From the NCBI GenBank assembly GCA_016212105.1, contig JACRHJ010000007.1, forward strand, positions 1-64,000: a DNA stretch of 64,000 nucleotides, in the 5' to 3' direction. A model generated the notes under the pieces. That model did not search any database. It was not told where the DNA came from and saw only the letters and a program-made list of their open reading frames with translations. The first letter of the stretch is position 1. Each line of letters starts with the position of its first letter. Below are positions 20,007-28,366 of this stretch, piece after piece. Origin of the DNA: Nitrospirota bacterium. GTDB taxonomy: Bacteria; Nitrospirota; JACRHJ01. Both the position numbers and the translations under genes were made by a program.

Positions 20007-21569
20007 CTACGTCCTCTCGATATGTTCCGGATGCCGCTCGCCGGTGAGTCCGAGCGCGACAAACAACCCGGCCATGACGGCATAACCCGCCACGAAAGGC
20101 CAGGTGGTCTCCGGGCCGTAGGCGTTGACGATGCCCGCCTCGGTAATGTTATACCCGTGCATCAGGCCGGTCGCGCTAATGGCCGAGGCCGCGAGCGCCC
20201 AGTACGCAGCCTGCCTGAACCTTCCCTCGACAAGCTCGACCGTCATCGCCGCGAGGATCATGGACGTGAATATGAAGCCTTGCTGGAGCGCTATCATACC
20301 CGCGATGGGGAACTGCGCCGCGAGCGGCGAGAGTCCCAGCGTCCCGATGCCCGTGCCGGCGGCGCGCAGAGCGGACTCCACCATCAGAAGACCCCAGGCG
20401 GCTATCGCGGGAAACAGCCCGACGACGACCGCTGGCGCGTGCCTGTGCGGCGTGACCTGAAACGCCTGGGACGCGATGATTATCGCTATCCACAGGAGTA
20501 TCGCCGCCCCGGCCTCGACAGGCACCAGCGCGGCCGAGAAACCCACCAGGCCGAGGAAACACAGCAGGCTCACGACCACGCCGTTCGCCACGGAGTAGCC
20601 CGCGCCCGCGCCCATCGCCTTCCAGCCCGGATGCCCTATGTATATCGTGGTCGGGAAGCATGAGCCGAAACATGCTGCGGCGATGGTGCCGATGCCGTTC
20701 GCTGCGAGCGAACTCTTCACGCTGTACGTGTCGCCCGCGGCCTCCGCGCTCTCCAGGTTCTGGAGCGAGCCGATGAGGTTGAACAGCCCCATCGGTATAA
20801 TAACCGGAAGGTAGGCGAGAAGGTAGCCGACGCCGAGCGAGTCCGCGAGCGCGCCGACGAAAGGTATGGGCGGGAAGAACTCGATGCGCGCCTTGGCGAC
20901 AAGCGCACCCGCGTCCATCCGCCCAAGCCCCCATGCGAGGGCGGTGCCCACGATGACCGCGACGAACCCGGCCGGTATGCCCCTGGGGAGTCTCAGCCGC
21001 CCAATGTACTGGAGGAATATGATGGCGACCGGGGCAAGCCCGACCATCGGGTCCCTGAATATCCTCAGGCAGAAGTCCATCGAGATGAACGCTATGGCGA
21101 TGCCCGCGAGAGTGGACAGGAGCGCCGCGCGCGGCGTTATGCGCTTCACCCAGCCCGCGACAAACGCGCCTCCGAGCTCTATCAGGCCGGAGCCGAGGCA
21201 GGCCGCAAGCCCCGCCTTCCAGGCAAGCTCCGGGTCTCCGGTCTGGCGGACGACCGGGAACATGACGAACAGGATGTATGCGAAAAGGGATACGGTGTTG
21301 ACGCCGTAGGGGAGCGCCGTGACGCCGGAGCGGCCGGTGCGGAGGGCCAGGGCGCGCGCCTGGAATGCGTAGAAGATGTTGCCCGCGAGCAGGCTTACAG
21401 CGACGCCTGGCAGGATGCGGCCGTAGACCAGGGCGTCCGGCATGCCGAGGAGCCCGCCGCACAGCGCGACGATGAGCAGGAGCTGGATGAGGTTGTCCAC
21501 GAACAGGCCGAAGAAGCCGTCGAGGTCGCCTCGTGTCCACCATGAGAACGCGCCGGTCTGGGTTGTCAT
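20007..21569 (-). CDS. NCS2-like permease (xanthine/uracil/purine transporter superfamily)
   Basis: A 520-aa protein with about 12-14 hydrophobic helices. The N-terminal GDLDGFFGLFVDNLIQLLLI and the SGVTALPYGVNTVSLFAYI segment resemble the NCS2/AzgA uptake family, where a polar half-helix contributes to substrate binding. Which solute it moves cannot be told from sequence. The ATG at 21569 has GGAG five bases upstream. It converges on the efflux genes, only 48 bases from the channel gene's stop. Confidence 0.75.
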   Translation of the reverse strand: MTTQTGAFSWWTRGDLDGFFGLFVDNLIQLLLIVALCGGLLGMPDALVYGRILPGVAVSLLAGNIFYAFQARALALRTGRSGVTALPYGVNTVSLFAYILFVMFPVVRQTGDPELAWKAGLAACLGSGLIELGGAFVAGWVKRITPRAALLSTLAGIAIAFISMDFCLRIFRDPMVGLAPVAIIFLQYIGRLRLPRGIPAGFVAVIVGTALAWGLGRMDAGALVAKARIEFFPPIPFVGALADSLGVGYLLAYLPVIIPMGLFNLIGSLQNLESAEAAGDTYSVKSSLAANGIGTIAAACFGSCFPTTIYIGHPGWKAMGAGAGYSVANGVVVSLLCFLGLVGFSAALVPVEAGAAILLWIAIIIASQAFQVTPHRHAPAVVVGLFPAIAAWGLLMVESALRAAGTGIGTLGLSPLAAQFPIAGMIALQQGFIFTSMILAAMTVELVEGRFRQAAYWALAASAISATGLMHGYNITEAGIVNAYGPETTWPFVAGYAVMAGLFVALGLTGERHPEHIERT

Positions 21570-21744
21570 AAGGGCTCCGATATCGTCAGGCTGTCTTTGC
21601 GAGGAGCATAGCGACGTGGCAATCTACTCCTTAAAGGCAGGGCCGACACACGGGTCGGCCCCTGCATAAAATCATTAACGGACACGAGAACGAGGCCCCG
21701 GTTATTTCTTGCCAGCCCCTAGTCCCTAGCCCCTAGCCCCTGTC
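21570..21744. repeat. Short repeat cluster
   Basis: A TTTGCGAGGAGCATAGCGACG repeat (about 21596-21632), a GGGCCGACACACGGGTCGGC dyad (about 21642-21662), then a small tandem of TAGTCCCTAGCCCCTAGCCC near 21720. Confidence 0.7.
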
Positions 21745-22677
21745 TTATTCTCCCACAAGCGCGAGAAACTCCGGGTCGTCCCAGTACCGCTCGAACTTGG
21801 CGTTGCCCCGGAAGTCCCTGGCGAGGCCGGGGTTGTCGGCAAGGAGCGAGTTCAGGAGCGTCAGCATCTCGTCCCTCATGCCGAGGAGCGCATACGCTCG
21901 GGCGGCGATGACGTCCGTCCTGTCCTTGTTCAGAAGGTCCATCAGGATTACCTCTGCCCCGGCCCTGTCCCCGTCCTTCGCCCGGAGCTGGAGGGTGAAC
22001 GCCTTGTTTATCAGTGCGTACCTGTAACCGGGGGCGAGCGCAAGCGAAGCGTCGAGGCATTCGAGCGCCTTGTCGTACTTCTTCATGCAGATGAGGGAGT
22101 ACGCCTTGTTATTCAGCGGCTCGGGCATCCGGGCGTTCAGCTTCACGGCCTTGTCGTACGCCTCGACCGCGTCGTCGTGCCTGCCCTGGTAGTCGAGCGC
22201 GAGGCCGAGAAAGTTGTATGCGGATGCTGCGGACTTGGGGTCGAGCCCGGCCGCCCTCTCGAAGCATGCCGCGGCCTCCTCGAACAGTCCGAGCTGGGAG
22301 CAGGCGTTACCCTTGTTGATGTACGCGAGGGCGTCGTCCGGTTTTACCGCGAGCAGCCTGTCGAACGCGGCCACGGCCTCCTCGTGCCTGCCGAGGTTGT
22401 ACAGCGCGACACCCTTGTTATTGAGCGCGATGACGAATCCGGGATGAAGCGCGACGGCCTTGTCGTACGAGGCAAGGGCGGTCTCGTACTCGCCCTTCCC
22501 GAAGAACCTGTCGCCGGTTTCGAGGTACTCCCGCGCGGCCCGTTCCTGCACGCCCGCCACGGCCCCGCCGGCAGGAGTTGTCGCGTCGCGGGTGTCCGCC
22601 TGCGTCTCGCATGCGGCGGGCGCGGAATGCATCGTCACTGCCGCGAGCGCGGCGAGTATTATTGCCAGGACCCTCAT
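21745..22677 (-). CDS. Exported tetratricopeptide-repeat protein
   Basis: 310 aa with a signal peptide (residues 1 to about 23, ending in AAC). At least five 34-residue TPR units span about residues 50-220, each with the Gly-Tyr-Ala pattern; examples are AYINKGNACSQLGLFEEAAA and AYNFLGLALDYQGRHDDAVE. The last 80 residues are helical and do not fit the repeat. TPR arrays mediate protein contacts, so this is probably a periplasmic or envelope scaffold. No neighbouring gene reveals the partner. Confidence 0.85.
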   Translation of the reverse strand: MRVLAIILAALAAVTMHSAPAACETQADTRDATTPAGGAVAGVQERAAREYLETGDRFFGKGEYETALASYDKAVALHPGFVIALNNKGVALYNLGRHEEAVAAFDRLLAVKPDDALAYINKGNACSQLGLFEEAAACFERAAGLDPKSAASAYNFLGLALDYQGRHDDAVEAYDKAVKLNARMPEPLNNKAYSLICMKKYDKALECLDASLALAPGYRYALINKAFTLQLRAKDGDRAGAEVILMDLLNKDRTDVIAARAYALLGMRDEMLTLLNSLLADNPGLARDFRGNAKFERYWDDPEFLALVGE

Positions 22678-22881
22678 AATGCTCTCCGAGATGTAATCTG
22701 CGCATAAAATCGCATAATTACGGGCCGGATGTCAAGGAAAAACAGACAGTTCCGGCCATGAAACCCGGCGCGCCGTCCCGCCGTTGCCGGCTGCGCCCGC
22801 CGGGCGTGACGCAGCCGAACGATACAATAATGCCGCACTCCACGAAACTAAAAAAATCCGTGAAAAATTCCACAGGGATGG

Positions 22882-22887
22882 TATAAT
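22882..22887 (+). promoter_or_regulatory. -10 box upstream of the hemerythrin genes
   Basis: A perfect TATAAT lies about 85 bases before the first hemerythrin. A weak GTGAAA is 16 bp upstream as -35. The rest of 22678-22971 holds no gene; it contains a GC-rich stretch and, at 22961, the GGAGG ribosome site of the first hemerythrin. Confidence 0.55.
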
Positions 22888-22971
22888 CGTAAACATTGAG
22901 TCATCCCTGAACGCCCGTACCGGGCAAGCATATTCATATCACCGTTTTAGAAGTTTCAAGGAGGTGGATTT

Positions 22972-23376
22972 ATGGCTGTGGAATGGACTGAGGACCTGTC
23001 GACTGACGTAGCCCTCATCGACGAGCAGCACAAGGAGATATTCAGGAGGGTGAACAACATGCTCGAGGCCTGCAAGACAGGCAAGGGCAAGGATGCGGTC
23101 AGCGGCATGCTGCTCTTCATGGAAGAGTATGTCGTGTCGCACTTCAAGGCCGAGGAGAAGGCCCAGAGGGAAGTCGCATACCCGCGGTATACCCAGCACA
23201 AGTCGATGCACGACCGCTTTCTCGAGGACGTCCAGGACCTGAAGGTCAAGTTCGAGGAGGAGGGTCCTACGCTCACGATGGTGCTCCTGACAAACAAGGT
23301 AGTGGTGGACTGGCTCGTCCAGCACATAAAGAAGACGGACAAGGAGTTCGGCCAGTACATGAAACAGTTCAAGTAG
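22972..23376 (+). CDS. Bacteriohemerythrin, copy 1
   Basis: A 134-aa four-helix bundle with a di-iron O2-binding site. All seven ligands are present: H20 (DEQHKEIFRR), H57 and E61 (SHFKAEE), H76 and H80 (HKSMH), H118 and D123. Such proteins store or deliver O2, or protect anaerobes from it. It is first of three tandem copies, 30 bp from the second, with AAGGAGG upstream of the ATG. The group probably shares one transcript. Confidence 0.95.
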   Translation: MAVEWTEDLSTDVALIDEQHKEIFRRVNNMLEACKTGKGKDAVSGMLLFMEEYVVSHFKAEEKAQREVAYPRYTQHKSMHDRFLEDVQDLKVKFEEEGPTLTMVLLTNKVVVDWLVQHIKKTDKEFGQYMKQFK

Positions 23377-23406
23377 CGCGCACCAAAAAATACGGGAGAG
23401 GGCAAC

Positions 23407-23811
23407 ATGGCCGCAGGTTGGACAGATGAGCTGGCGACGGAGCTGACACTGATAGACGAGCAGCACCAGGAGATATTCAGGCGCGTGGACGGCCTTCTCG
23501 ACGCATGCAAGAAGGGCAAGGGCAAGGCGGAGGTCGCGGGCACTCTCTCGTTCCTCGAGGACTACGTGGTGTCCCACTTCAGCGTCGAGGAGAAGATACA
23601 GAAGGAGAGTGGGTACCCGCTTTACGGCGAGCACAAGGCGATGCACGACCACTTCCTCTCCGAGGTCAAGGCGCTCCGGGAGCGGTTCGATAGGGAGGGC
23701 CCGTCTCTCGACATGGTACTCCAGACGAACCAGGTCGTCGTGGACTGGCTGATAAACCATATCATGAAGTCCGACAAGGCGCTCGCGGGGTATATCAAGA
23801 AGAACGGGTAA
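23407..23811 (+). CDS. Bacteriohemerythrin, copy 2
   Basis: Also 134 aa, with the seven di-iron ligands in the same positions as copy 1 (H20, H57, E61, H76, H80, H117-118 region, D123). It differs from copy 1 mainly in helix A and in the TLSFLEDYVV stretch. It has its own ribosome site (GGGAGAGG) before the ATG, 26 bp from copy 3. Identical length and register show recent local duplication. Confidence 0.95.
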   Translation: MAAGWTDELATELTLIDEQHQEIFRRVDGLLDACKKGKGKAEVAGTLSFLEDYVVSHFSVEEKIQKESGYPLYGEHKAMHDHFLSEVKALRERFDREGPSLDMVLQTNQVVVDWLINHIMKSDKALAGYIKKNG

Positions 23812-23837
23812 ACTTTATAGAGAAAGAGGTAACACTG

Positions 23838-24242
23838 ATGGCTATCAGGTGGACCGACGAGCTGGCGACCGGCCATGCTGTCGTGGACGAGCAGCACAGG
23901 GAGATATTCAGGAGGGTTGACACCCTCATCGAGGCGTGCAAGTCCGGCAAGGGCAGGGAAGAGGTCGGCGGGATGGTCGAGTTCCTCGCTGAGTACGTCG
24001 TGGACCACTTCAAGACGGAAGAGAAGCTCCAGAGGGAGAGCGGCTACCCGGAGTACCATGCGCACAAGGCCATGCACGACCAGTTCCTGGGCCAGGTCGT
24101 GTCGCTCCGGGAGCGGTTCGACGCGGAAGGCCCGACTATCACGATGGTGCTCAATACCAACCGTGTCGTCGTCGACTGGCTGAACCAGCACATAAAACAG
24201 TCCGACAAGTCCTTCGGCAGGTATCTGGCGCGGAGCAGGTAA
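23838..24242 (+). CDS. Bacteriohemerythrin, copy 3
   Basis: A third 134-aa hemerythrin with all ligands kept: H20 in DEQHREIFRR, H57/E61 in DHFKTEE, H76/H80 in HKAMH, H118 and D123. It shares the ESGYP motif before the third ligand with copy 2, so copies 2 and 3 look closest. An AAAGAGGT ribosome site precedes it. It ends the cluster; repeats follow. Confidence 0.95.
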   Translation: MAIRWTDELATGHAVVDEQHREIFRRVDTLIEACKSGKGREEVGGMVEFLAEYVVDHFKTEEKLQRESGYPEYHAHKAMHDQFLGQVVSLRERFDAEGPTITMVLNTNRVVVDWLNQHIKQSDKSFGRYLARSR

Positions 24243-24693
24243 CGGCCGGCGCCGATACTTGTCGGAGGCCGCTCACCGCCGGCACAATGGCGGAGACCCC
24301 TCGCCCCCAACCCATTGGCGGAGACCCCTCACCCCCAACCCCCTCTCCCGCGAGGAGAGGGGGATTATGGAAGAAACGCCCCCAGCCCCCCTGCCCCCCT
24401 CCCCCCCAGGTGGGGAGGGGGAAGATATGGTTGTCATTCTGAGCGAAGCGAAGAATCTGCCTGTATATGATCGACTTGCACGGCGCCCCGGCCTTAGGCA
24501 TACCGGGGCAGGCTCCGGCGGGAATCCAGGAATTTGTAGGGCGCGACGCCCCCGGCGCGCCGAAATTACAAGGGCGGACACAGAGGCCCGCCCCTACATA
24601 AAATCCTTCACGAACACGCCCCACGGTTTTTTCTTTAAATGCATCCCCTCCCCGTGTTATCCTTACCTGAAAAAACCAACAAGGTGACTCCCA
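24243..24693. repeat. Repeat cluster between hemerythrins and cupin gene
   Basis: No gene. Two copies of a CCCCTCACCCCCAACCC/CTCTCCCGCGAGGAGAG unit (about 24285-24365), a CCCCCCTCCCCCCCAGGTGG unit, a GTCATTCTGAGCGAAGCGAA repeat (about 24433-24470), an interrupted CCCCGGCCTTAGGCATACCG element (about 24483-24535) and a GGGCGCGACGCCCCCGGCGC unit. The last 90 bases are AT-richer and lead to the cupin start. Confidence 0.75.
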
Positions 24694-25056
24694 ATGTTCA
24701 TACGCGACCTGAAGGACCGCCCGGAGTTTCTCGCGGGCGACGGGACCGTCCTGCGCGAGCTGTTCAACCCGCTCACGGACGGCCTGAACCTGCGCTACAG
24801 CCTCGCCCACGCGCGTCTCGCGCCGGGGCTGACTTCGCTTTTGCACCGGCTTGCGACATCCGAGGTCTATTACATACTCGAAGGCGAGGGGCTGATGGAG
24901 ATAGACGGCGAGACACGCACCGTCACGCCCGGCCAAGCCGTGTACATACCGCCCGGCGCGGCGCAGCGTATCACCAGCACCGGGGCTGCCGAGCTTGTGT
25001 TCGTCTGCATGGTGGACCCGGCGTGGCGGGTGGAGGATGAGGAGATAATGGGATGA
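24694..25056 (+). CDS. Cupin-domain protein
   Basis: A 120-aa single-domain cupin. Motif 1 (SLLHRLATSEVYYILEGEG) supplies one His and one Glu; the usual second His is replaced (RLATSE). Motif 2 (PGQAVYIPPGAAQRI) lacks the normal His, with Gln at that place. So metal binding may be weak or altered. Function cannot be assigned; small cupins of this kind are often called mannose-6-phosphate isomerase-like. Its stop overlaps the next start as ATGA. Confidence 0.82.
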   Translation: MFIRDLKDRPEFLAGDGTVLRELFNPLTDGLNLRYSLAHARLAPGLTSLLHRLATSEVYYILEGEGLMEIDGETRTVTPGQAVYIPPGAAQRITSTGAAELVFVCMVDPAWRVEDEEIMG

Positions 25057-25475
25057 GCATGATAGCTCTCGAAATATTTCTCAACGGTGAAAAGCTGGTG
25101 ACGGCCGGGGCGGAAGATTGCGGTACTCTAAACGCGGTCGTCACGCTTTCAGGCAAGCTGGGCAATCTGGCTGAAAATAAATACTGGATAAACGAAGATG
25201 GCAGCCTCATTGAAAACGACCTCAGTCTTTGGGTAGCCGGTTCAAAATCGACACCCGAGGAAAGATGGGCCATGCTCTGGTGGATAAATTTCCAAGAATT
25301 GAATGTCGGCGATGTCTTAACTATAAATCTGATAGAGACAGATACAGTCGATGAGCCGATTTCCATAACCACGGAGGCAAACGCTGGCGGGTTCTCGGAC
25401 GAACGCGATATGTTCGAAAAAGTGAAGAAGAAATACTTCGAACTCAGGGACAAATACGAAAGCGTCGCCCAATAA
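25053..25475 (+). CDS. Uncharacterised protein, paralogue A
   Basis: 140 aa, not recognised. It starts MSMIALEIFLNGEKLVTAGA, continues to a TLNAVVTLSGKLG block, and ends in a charged helix (KKKYFELRDKYE). The next gene has the same three blocks, so the two form a local paralogous pair. No signal peptide or membrane segment. It overlaps the cupin stop by four bases. The base composition is clearly lower in GC than the neighbours, suggesting transfer. I have a vague memory of similar LNGxKxxTAG proteins in proteobacteria, without a function. Confidence 0.78.
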   Translation: MSMIALEIFLNGEKLVTAGAEDCGTLNAVVTLSGKLGNLAENKYWINEDGSLIENDLSLWVAGSKSTPEERWAMLWWINFQELNVGDVLTINLIETDTVDEPISITTEANAGGFSDERDMFEKVKKKYFELRDKYESVAQ

Positions 25476-25484
25476 GAGGATATC

Positions 25485-25901
25485 ATGATAGCGCTTAAAG
25501 TTAAACTCAACGGCAGAAAGATTACTACCGCAGGTACCGAAGACCTCAGTGTTTTGAACGCCAGCGCAACCCTGCGCGGAAAGCTCGGTTCAAAGACGCT
25601 GTGGACAGAAGACGACCCGCCGGAATGTAACAGGCTCAGGGTGGGCGGTCTGACGTCCAGGGGCGAAGGAAAAGACGACGAACATATTGATTGGGCCAAG
25701 AAGAGCTTGAAGGTGGGAGACAGTATCGAGGTCACAATACTTGAGACCAAAAAGGCAAACAAACCGATTTCTTTCAGCCCCGCGAAGAAAACATCCGAAA
25801 AAGAAGACGATGAACGCAGAGAGCGCGAGTGGTACGAATACGCCAAGTCACACTACTTCCGCCTGAAGGATAAATACGAAGGTACCGGAAACGCCGAGTA
25901 G
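25485..25901 (+). CDS. Uncharacterised protein, paralogue B
   Basis: 138 aa and related to the preceding protein. Shared blocks are MIALKVKLNGRKITTAGTED, LNASATLRGKLG, an LRVGGLTS segment, LKVGDSIEVTILET, and the tail YFRLKDKYE. The middle differs, with a Lys/Glu-rich linker before the tail. Nine bases separate the two, so they are co-transcribed. AT-richer than neighbours. Function unknown; the beta-rich core and conserved VGD turn suggest a small soluble domain. Confidence 0.78.
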   Translation: MIALKVKLNGRKITTAGTEDLSVLNASATLRGKLGSKTLWTEDDPPECNRLRVGGLTSRGEGKDDEHIDWAKKSLKVGDSIEVTILETKKANKPISFSPAKKTSEKEDDERREREWYEYAKSHYFRLKDKYEGTGNAE

Positions 25902-25946
25902 CTTTGGGTTGTCATAGTTTCTCTGTGCCTCTGCGGTGAAAAATAC

Positions 25947-26753
25947 ATGAGCAATAGCATCCCCCCCAAGAAAAGCCTCGGCCAGAACTTCCTCACGGAC
26001 GAGTCCGTCTGTGAGCGGATAGTGGACGCGGCGGACGTCGGCCCGCAGGACTCCGTGCTGGAGATAGGCCCCGGACACGGCGTCCTGACCCGCCGCCTCG
26101 CGGCCTGCGCGGGCCACGTCACCGCGATAGAGCTGGACGAGCGGCTGTTCGGCAAGCTAAGCCGCGAGCTGGCGCACCACGAGAACCTCGAAATCATACA
26201 GGGCGACGCGCTGAAGTTCCCGTACGAAGATCTTCCCGGCAAGGTAAAGGTCGTCGCCAACCTCCCGTACTACATCTCCACGCCGATAATATCGCGGCTG
26301 ATAGAGGCAAGGAAAAAAGTCTCTCTCATGGTGCTGATGCTCCAGAAAGAGGTCGCGGAGCGTATAGCCGCGCCGCCCGGCGGCAAGGACTACGGCTACC
26401 TGTCTGTCATGGTGCAGCTCTACACCGAGGCCGAGTCGCTGTTCGTAGTCCCGGCCGAGGCGTTCGACCCGGTGCCCAAGGTGGACTCCGCGGTCGCACG
26501 CCTGATTGTCCGTGGCGCGCCCGTCGCGTACTGCCGGGATTTCGCGCTTTTCGAGCGCGTGGTAAGCGCGTCCTTCTCCCAGAGGAGGAAGACGCTCAAG
26601 AACTCGCTCAAGGGCTCGGGACTCTTCACGGACGAGGGCGTCGCGCGCCTCGCCGACTCCGGCATAGACCCCATCCGCCGGGCGGAGACGCTCTCCGTGG
26701 CCGAGTTCGCGGCGCTTACGGAGTTTTTGTTTGAATTCCGCAAGGTTGCGTGA
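25947..26753 (+). CDS. rsmA: 16S rRNA dimethyladenosine transferase
   Basis: RsmA (KsgA) dimethylates two adjacent adenines in the 3' hairpin of 16S rRNA during 30S assembly. The 268-aa protein has SAM motif I VLEIGPGHGVLTRRL (about residues 36-50), the catalytic NLPYYIST motif and the C-terminal helical domain with FSQRRKTLKNSLKG. An N-terminal KKSLGQNFL is diagnostic. The start ATG has GGTGA upstream, within a short repeat-like stretch (TCTGTGCCTCTGCGGTGAAA). Confidence 0.97.
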   Translation: MSNSIPPKKSLGQNFLTDESVCERIVDAADVGPQDSVLEIGPGHGVLTRRLAACAGHVTAIELDERLFGKLSRELAHHENLEIIQGDALKFPYEDLPGKVKVVANLPYYISTPIISRLIEARKKVSLMVLMLQKEVAERIAAPPGGKDYGYLSVMVQLYTEAESLFVVPAEAFDPVPKVDSAVARLIVRGAPVAYCRDFALFERVVSASFSQRRKTLKNSLKGSGLFTDEGVARLADSGIDPIRRAETLSVAEFAALTEFLFEFRKVA

Positions 26754-26876
26754 TAATATAAGCTCCCAAATTCATTGAATACTTGGGCAGCGAGGACACC
26801 CGGCGACGGGTTAGCCCGTGATAAACGTTTGACTTGGGGCGACAGCCAGATAACAGAAACCTGAAAGGAAGATAGG

Positions 26877-28349
26877 ATGCCTGAGAACCGCCTGTATTTC
26901 GGGGATAATCTGAATATCCTTAGGGAATACATAAAAGACGAGTCGGTGGACTTGATATACTTGGACCCCCCATTCAATTCCAAGGCGGACTACAACGTCC
27001 TGTATCTGGAACCGACGGGTGAGCCGTCAAAGGCGCAAATAACCGCGTTCGAGGATACCTGGCATTGGACGGAAGAGACAGAAAAGACGTTCGCGGAAAT
27101 TATTAGCATTGCCCCGCCCAACGTTATCGAGATGATGCAATCCTTCATCCGTTTCATAGGCAAGAACGACGTAATGGCATATCTGACCATGATGTGCATT
27201 AGGCTGTTGGAGCTTAAGAGGGTCTTGAAGGATACCGGCTCCCTTTATCTGCACTGTGACCCTACTGCGAGCCACTACCTGAAGGTTTTGATGGACGTCA
27301 TCTTCGGCAAGAAGAACTTCAAGAACGAGGTCATCTGGTGTTATAGAAGATATACCGCCGTATCAAACCGCTTTCAAAGGCTGCATGACGTAATACTGTA
27401 TTATTCCAAGGGTGAAGACACAATTTTCAACTGTCCTCTTATCGCATATGGCGACAAGTCTGGAAAGATGGATTCCCATTACAAGCAGGACGAGGACGGC
27501 AGGTGGTTCCGTTGGCAAAAGCGCAAAGGCGAAGAACCTTACAAGATATATCTTAGCGAAGGCGTCAGACTTGGCGACTGGTGGGACATACCCATCATAA
27601 ATGCCTCGGCGAAAGAGAGACTGGGCTACCAGACGCAAAAACCGGAGGCTCTCCTTGAGCGAATTATCGAGGCGTCCTCGAACGAGGGCGACGTGGTGCT
27701 CGACCCGTTCGGTGGGTGCGGCACTTCCATCGCAGTCGCGCAAAGGCTCAATCGAAGGTGGATAGGCATAGACATAACGCATCTTGCGATTAACCTCATC
27801 AAGTGGCGGATGAAGCACATGTACTCTCTGAAACCCAGAGAAGACTATGAAGTAATCGGGGAACCGGAAGATCTGGCCGGTGCGGTCGAGCTGGCCACGA
27901 ACGACAGGTACCAATTCCAGTGGTGGGCGACGTCCCTTATAGACGCCCGTCCGTATATGGAGAAGAAAAAAGGAGCGGATACTGGGATAGACGGGCTGTT
28001 GTATTATCACGAGGATAAGGGCGTCGTTGGCAAGGCTATAGTCTCGGTAAAAAGCGGCAACGTCGGCGTGAAGGACATAAGAGATTTGGGACATGTCATC
28101 GAGAGGGAACAATCCGGGATAGGTATATTTATTACCTTGCACAAGCCGACTAGAAATATGAAAGAAGAGGCTGCGCGAAGCGGTCTGCATCATTCGGACG
28201 TATTCAAGAAAGACTATCCCCGCATTCAGATACTCACTATTGAAGACATATTGTCGGGCAAAAGGCCGAACACCCCTCCCGTAATTACGGTCTTCAAGAA
28301 GGCGCCGAGGGTCAACATGGTAGAGAATGGTTCATTCGATTTTGAATAG
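26877..28349 (+). CDS. DNA methyltransferase fused to a restriction-endonuclease-like domain
   Basis: A 490-aa protein. The N-terminal two thirds are a beta-class amino-methyltransferase: the catalytic DPPF (residues 30-33) precedes the SAM motif VVLDPFGGCGTSIAVA (about 273-288), and QTQKP is also present. Residues about 365-425 (GADTGIDG, then IVSVKSG, then IGIFITL) look like a Mrr-type PD-(D/E)XK nuclease core with D372 and K392 as probable catalytic residues. The methylated base (N6-A or N4-C) and target are unknown. It is AT-richer than neighbours and has no separate restriction subunit nearby. The ATG at 26877 has GGAAGATAGG upstream. Confidence 0.88.
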   Translation: MPENRLYFGDNLNILREYIKDESVDLIYLDPPFNSKADYNVLYLEPTGEPSKAQITAFEDTWHWTEETEKTFAEIISIAPPNVIEMMQSFIRFIGKNDVMAYLTMMCIRLLELKRVLKDTGSLYLHCDPTASHYLKVLMDVIFGKKNFKNEVIWCYRRYTAVSNRFQRLHDVILYYSKGEDTIFNCPLIAYGDKSGKMDSHYKQDEDGRWFRWQKRKGEEPYKIYLSEGVRLGDWWDIPIINASAKERLGYQTQKPEALLERIIEASSNEGDVVLDPFGGCGTSIAVAQRLNRRWIGIDITHLAINLIKWRMKHMYSLKPREDYEVIGEPEDLAGAVELATNDRYQFQWWATSLIDARPYMEKKKGADTGIDGLLYYHEDKGVVGKAIVSVKSGNVGVKDIRDLGHVIEREQSGIGIFITLHKPTRNMKEEAARSGLHHSDVFKKDYPRIQILTIEDILSGKRPNTPPVITVFKKAPRVNMVENGSFDFE

Positions 28350-28366
28350 ACGACAAGGAGCCTGAC

